DNA of 24,933 nt from Treponema sp. (GTDB lineage Bacteria > Spirochaetota > Spirochaetia > Treponematales > Breznakiellaceae), in contig JAISEB010000261.1 of assembly GCA_031264395.1 (NCBI GenBank), positions 1 through 24,933 of the forward strand. Reading direction: 5' to 3'. A program made the position numbers and the translations under genes. The notes under the pieces are model-generated. The model did not search any database, was not told the DNA's origin, and saw only the letters and a program-made list of their open reading frames with translations. Shown in pieces: positions 23,501-24,933 of the stretch; positions within the stretch are counted from its first letter, which is position 1, and each line of letters opens with the position of its first letter.

Positions 23501-24073
23501 ATGGAGACGGCGCAAACCGCAGGCGAGGGACTGACCTTTGAGAAGGTCTGGGCAGCCTTAATGGAAAACAGAGAGCAGATGAAGGCCACCGACCGGCGGA
23601 TCGAGGAAACCAACGAGCAGATGAAGGCAACCGACCGGCGGCTTGGGGAACTTACCAACCGTTTCGGCGATATGGTTGAATACATGGTTCTGCCGAACCT
23701 TGTGGCGAAGTTTGAGGAACTCCAGTTTACCTTTACCAGGGCAAACCGCACGGAAATCAAGGACAGGGAACACGATATATTCACGGAAGTAGACGCGTTG
23801 CTGGAAAATGGCGATAAGGTAATGGCTGTCGAGATCAAGACTAAACCCAATACGCGGGACATTGACGAACACGTTGAGCGCATGGAAAAACTGCGTACAT
23901 ACGCGGATTTACACGATGATAAGCGGGTGTATCTGGGCGCTGTTGCGGGGGTAGTTTTTAGTGAGAGCGAAAAAAACTATGCCATGAAAAACGGCTTTTA
24001 TGTGATTGAGCCCTCCGGCGATACTTTTACTATCACTAAACCGGAAGGTAAATACCACCCCCGTGAATGGTGA
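23501..24073 (+). CDS. Coiled-coil protein with PD-(D/E)XK nuclease-like domain
   Basis: 190 residues of uncertain function. Residues 20-52 are a predicted coiled coil containing two near-identical 14-residue units, each with EQMKATDRR, encoded by a 42-bp tandem repeat at 23573-23656. The C-terminal domain shows a PD-(D/E)XK-like core: TEVDALLENGDKVMAVEIKTK, with Asp98, Glu111 and Lys113 in the D-x12-E-x-K arrangement. Then comes a helix (DEHVERMEKLRTYA) and strands (RVYLGAVAGVVF). Similar short coiled-coil nuclease-like proteins (DUF3782-like) occur in many copies in some bacteria and archaea, but their role is unknown. ATG 23501 has AGGAG six bases upstream and a possible -10 TATACT at 23477-23482. 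It stands alone; no partner toxin, methylase or transposase is adjacent. Confidence 0.75.
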   Translation: METAQTAGEGLTFEKVWAALMENREQMKATDRRIEETNEQMKATDRRLGELTNRFGDMVEYMVLPNLVAKFEELQFTFTRANRTEIKDREHDIFTEVDALLENGDKVMAVEIKTKPNTRDIDEHVERMEKLRTYADLHDDKRVYLGAVAGVVFSESEKNYAMKNGFYVIEPSGDTFTITKPEGKYHPREW

Positions 24074-24147
24074 CACAAACCCTCTTGCGCGAAGACTCAC
24101 ATCCAGTTCTCTATTCTTAATTCCTTTTAGCAGAATTGTGAAAAAAT

Positions 24148-24180
24148 GTAACCACTGAGGACAGGACACGAAGTTACATA
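24148..24180. repeat. Possible dispersed intergenic repeat with 7-bp inverted ends
   Basis: ATGTAAC (24148-24154) and GTTACAT (24174-24180) bracket CACTGAGGACAGGACACGAA. Intergenic strings of the CCAC-GAGGACACGAAG kind recur in many environmental bacterial genomes as I recall them; only one copy is seen here. Otherwise the 24074-24245 gap shows no gene. Confidence 0.3.
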
Positions 24181-24245
24181 GAGAAAACAGGAGAAAACCG
24201 AATGTACAGCCAAAACTCCGTGTATCTTTAAACATCAGCCGGTTC

Positions 24246-24279
24246 CCGTAAACGGGACCTTACCTCGCTCCGTTTACGG
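24246..24279. terminator. Hairpin at the end of the minus-strand open frame
   Basis: CCGTAAACGG (24246-24255) and CCGTTTACGG (24270-24279) form a perfect 10-bp stem with a 14-base loop. The TAA stop of the minus-strand frame (24276-24274) lies inside the stem. The loop holds ACCTTACCTCG, repeated near 24872-24883. No T-run follows, so termination is uncertain. Confidence 0.45.
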
Positions 24280-24780
24280 CAAAACTGTCACAAGCGAAAT
24301 AATACCGTTCAGAATGGCGGGTGCAATTTTCTTGATTATGCGCGCGGCTTTCTTGTCGGCGGACAGGGCTTTCCAAAACTCGCTTTGGCTTTTTGCCGTT
24401 TCGTCCAGTTTTTCGTTTAAGAGCGGCTTCAATTTTGCGGAAAGATTTTTGTAGTGTAACGCCATGAACTGTATAAACTGGTCCAGGGACAGGGAAATCA
24501 GCTTGTGGTTAAAATCACCATGATGGACGATACGGTTATCGACCATGTTTTCTTTGATGATTTTCAAGTCGTAGGGGTCTTTGACCATGAAGCTGACGGT
24601 TTTTGCGTCTTCGTTCAGTTCAAAGGGTTTTTTTGATACGTCAAACAGCCGGGATAATATCTGCGTAATTTCCTCTGCGGGATCGTGGGTTTTCGCATAA
24701 CGGCAGGCAAACTCAATTTTGAAACGCCTGGCCTTGCTTTCGGCAATTTTGTACTTCTGTGCCAGAAACGATTCCGATAT
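24274..24780 (-). pseudogene. Unrecognised protein, apparently truncated at its 5' end
   Basis: I do not recognise this protein. The frame is open for 168 codons but has no usable start near its beginning: the first ATG is at 24588, giving 104 residues (MVKDPYDLKIIKEN...). The residues before it (EEITQILSRLFDVSKKPFELNEDA as two adjoining pieces) look as protein-like as those after, so the true coding region probably began further upstream. The frame is cut by TAA at 24783-24781, exactly where an inverted-repeat sequence begins. The protein is charged and helical, with a hydrophobic C-terminal stretch (APAILNGIISLVTVL) that could be one membrane helix. No neighbours suggest a role. Confidence 0.4.
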
Positions 24781-24782
24781 TT

Positions 24783-24881
24783 AGGTAAGGCCAAAAACGA
24801 CCCTAAAACCGGCACCCATACGGGGGCACGGTTTTGTCTTTTCTTCCAGCCGGTTATACCGGCCCAGACCGGGCCTTACCT
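24783..24881. repeat. Short inverted-repeat element, possible miniature mobile element
   Basis: AGGTAAGGCC (24783-24792) and GGCCTTACCT (24872-24881) are perfect 10-bp inverted repeats bounding 99 bp. The interior is itself structured: AAAACCG pairs with CGGTTTT around CCC/GGG near 24805-24835, followed by GCCGG/CCGGC-rich stems. It carries no gene. Its left edge coincides with the stop that truncates the minus-strand frame. The remaining 24882-24933 shows nothing recognisable. Confidence 0.4.
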
Positions 24882-24933
24882 CGTTTCGGCACGCCTTCCA
24901 GGCGGCCTCCACTCGGAAGGCCCCGCCTGCCCC

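Noticed and set aside
23573..23656. CRISPR-like direct repeats
   Set aside because: Only two units, in frame with a coding sequence and coding heptads; no spacers or cas genes.
24615..24815. A 66-codon minus-strand frame as a small gene
   Set aside because: Its frame differs from the protein-like frame at 24274-24780, it is basic and low in structure, and it spans the inverted-repeat element.

Overview
The window looks like a chromosomal segment of a fermentative spirochaete, probably a Treponema-type bacterium. This is inference. It rests on signal peptides ending in FAG/FAGG, the density of sugar and amino-acid ABC importers, an indolepyruvate:ferredoxin oxidoreductase that implies anaerobic amino-acid fermentation, and remnants of an integrase-type transposase of a kind I associate with termite-gut treponemes. 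No rRNA, tRNA or CRISPR array was seen.

Layout. (1) 1-1353: 3' part of a RecQ-type helicase gene, cut by the window edge. (2) 1397-5291: a ribose/galactose-type sugar importer (binding protein, two-domain ATPase, permease). Its binding-protein gene carries an in-frame TAA, so as read it is broken. (3) 5326-12097: a visibly AT-richer block with a LacI-family regulator, a decayed integrase/transposase, then a promoter with two LacI-type operators driving a second sugar importer (lipoprotein, two MalF/MalG-type permeases), a zinc-type dehydrogenase and a ThuA-like protein. No ATPase is encoded, so it presumably borrows one from elsewhere. (4) 12205-13293: a GC-rich Gfo/Idh/MocA oxidoreductase that probably serves the same catabolic block. 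(5) 13432-20037: one tight operon with a polar amino-acid importer (binding protein, permease, ATPase), then iorA, iorB and a phenylacetate-CoA ligase. Read together, it would import aromatic amino acids and ferment their 2-oxo acids to aryl-acetyl-CoA and reduced ferredoxin. (6) 20068-23315, minus strand: two Cys/Met-metabolism PLP enzymes followed by two translationally coupled Rrf2 regulators. Only one of the regulators keeps the IscR-type Fe-S ligands. (7) 23501-24933: a coiled-coil PD-(D/E)XK-like protein and a decayed region with small inverted repeats and a truncated open frame.

Recurring themes are a strong RNA hairpin directly after each of the three binding-protein genes, and a paired 15-bp palindrome directly after two stop codons about 11 kb apart. 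The most interesting items are the aromatic-acid import/IOR/ligase operon, the coupled Rrf2 pair with sulfur enzymes, the nonsense codon in the first binding protein, and the transposase remnant lying between the LacI gene and its presumed operators.
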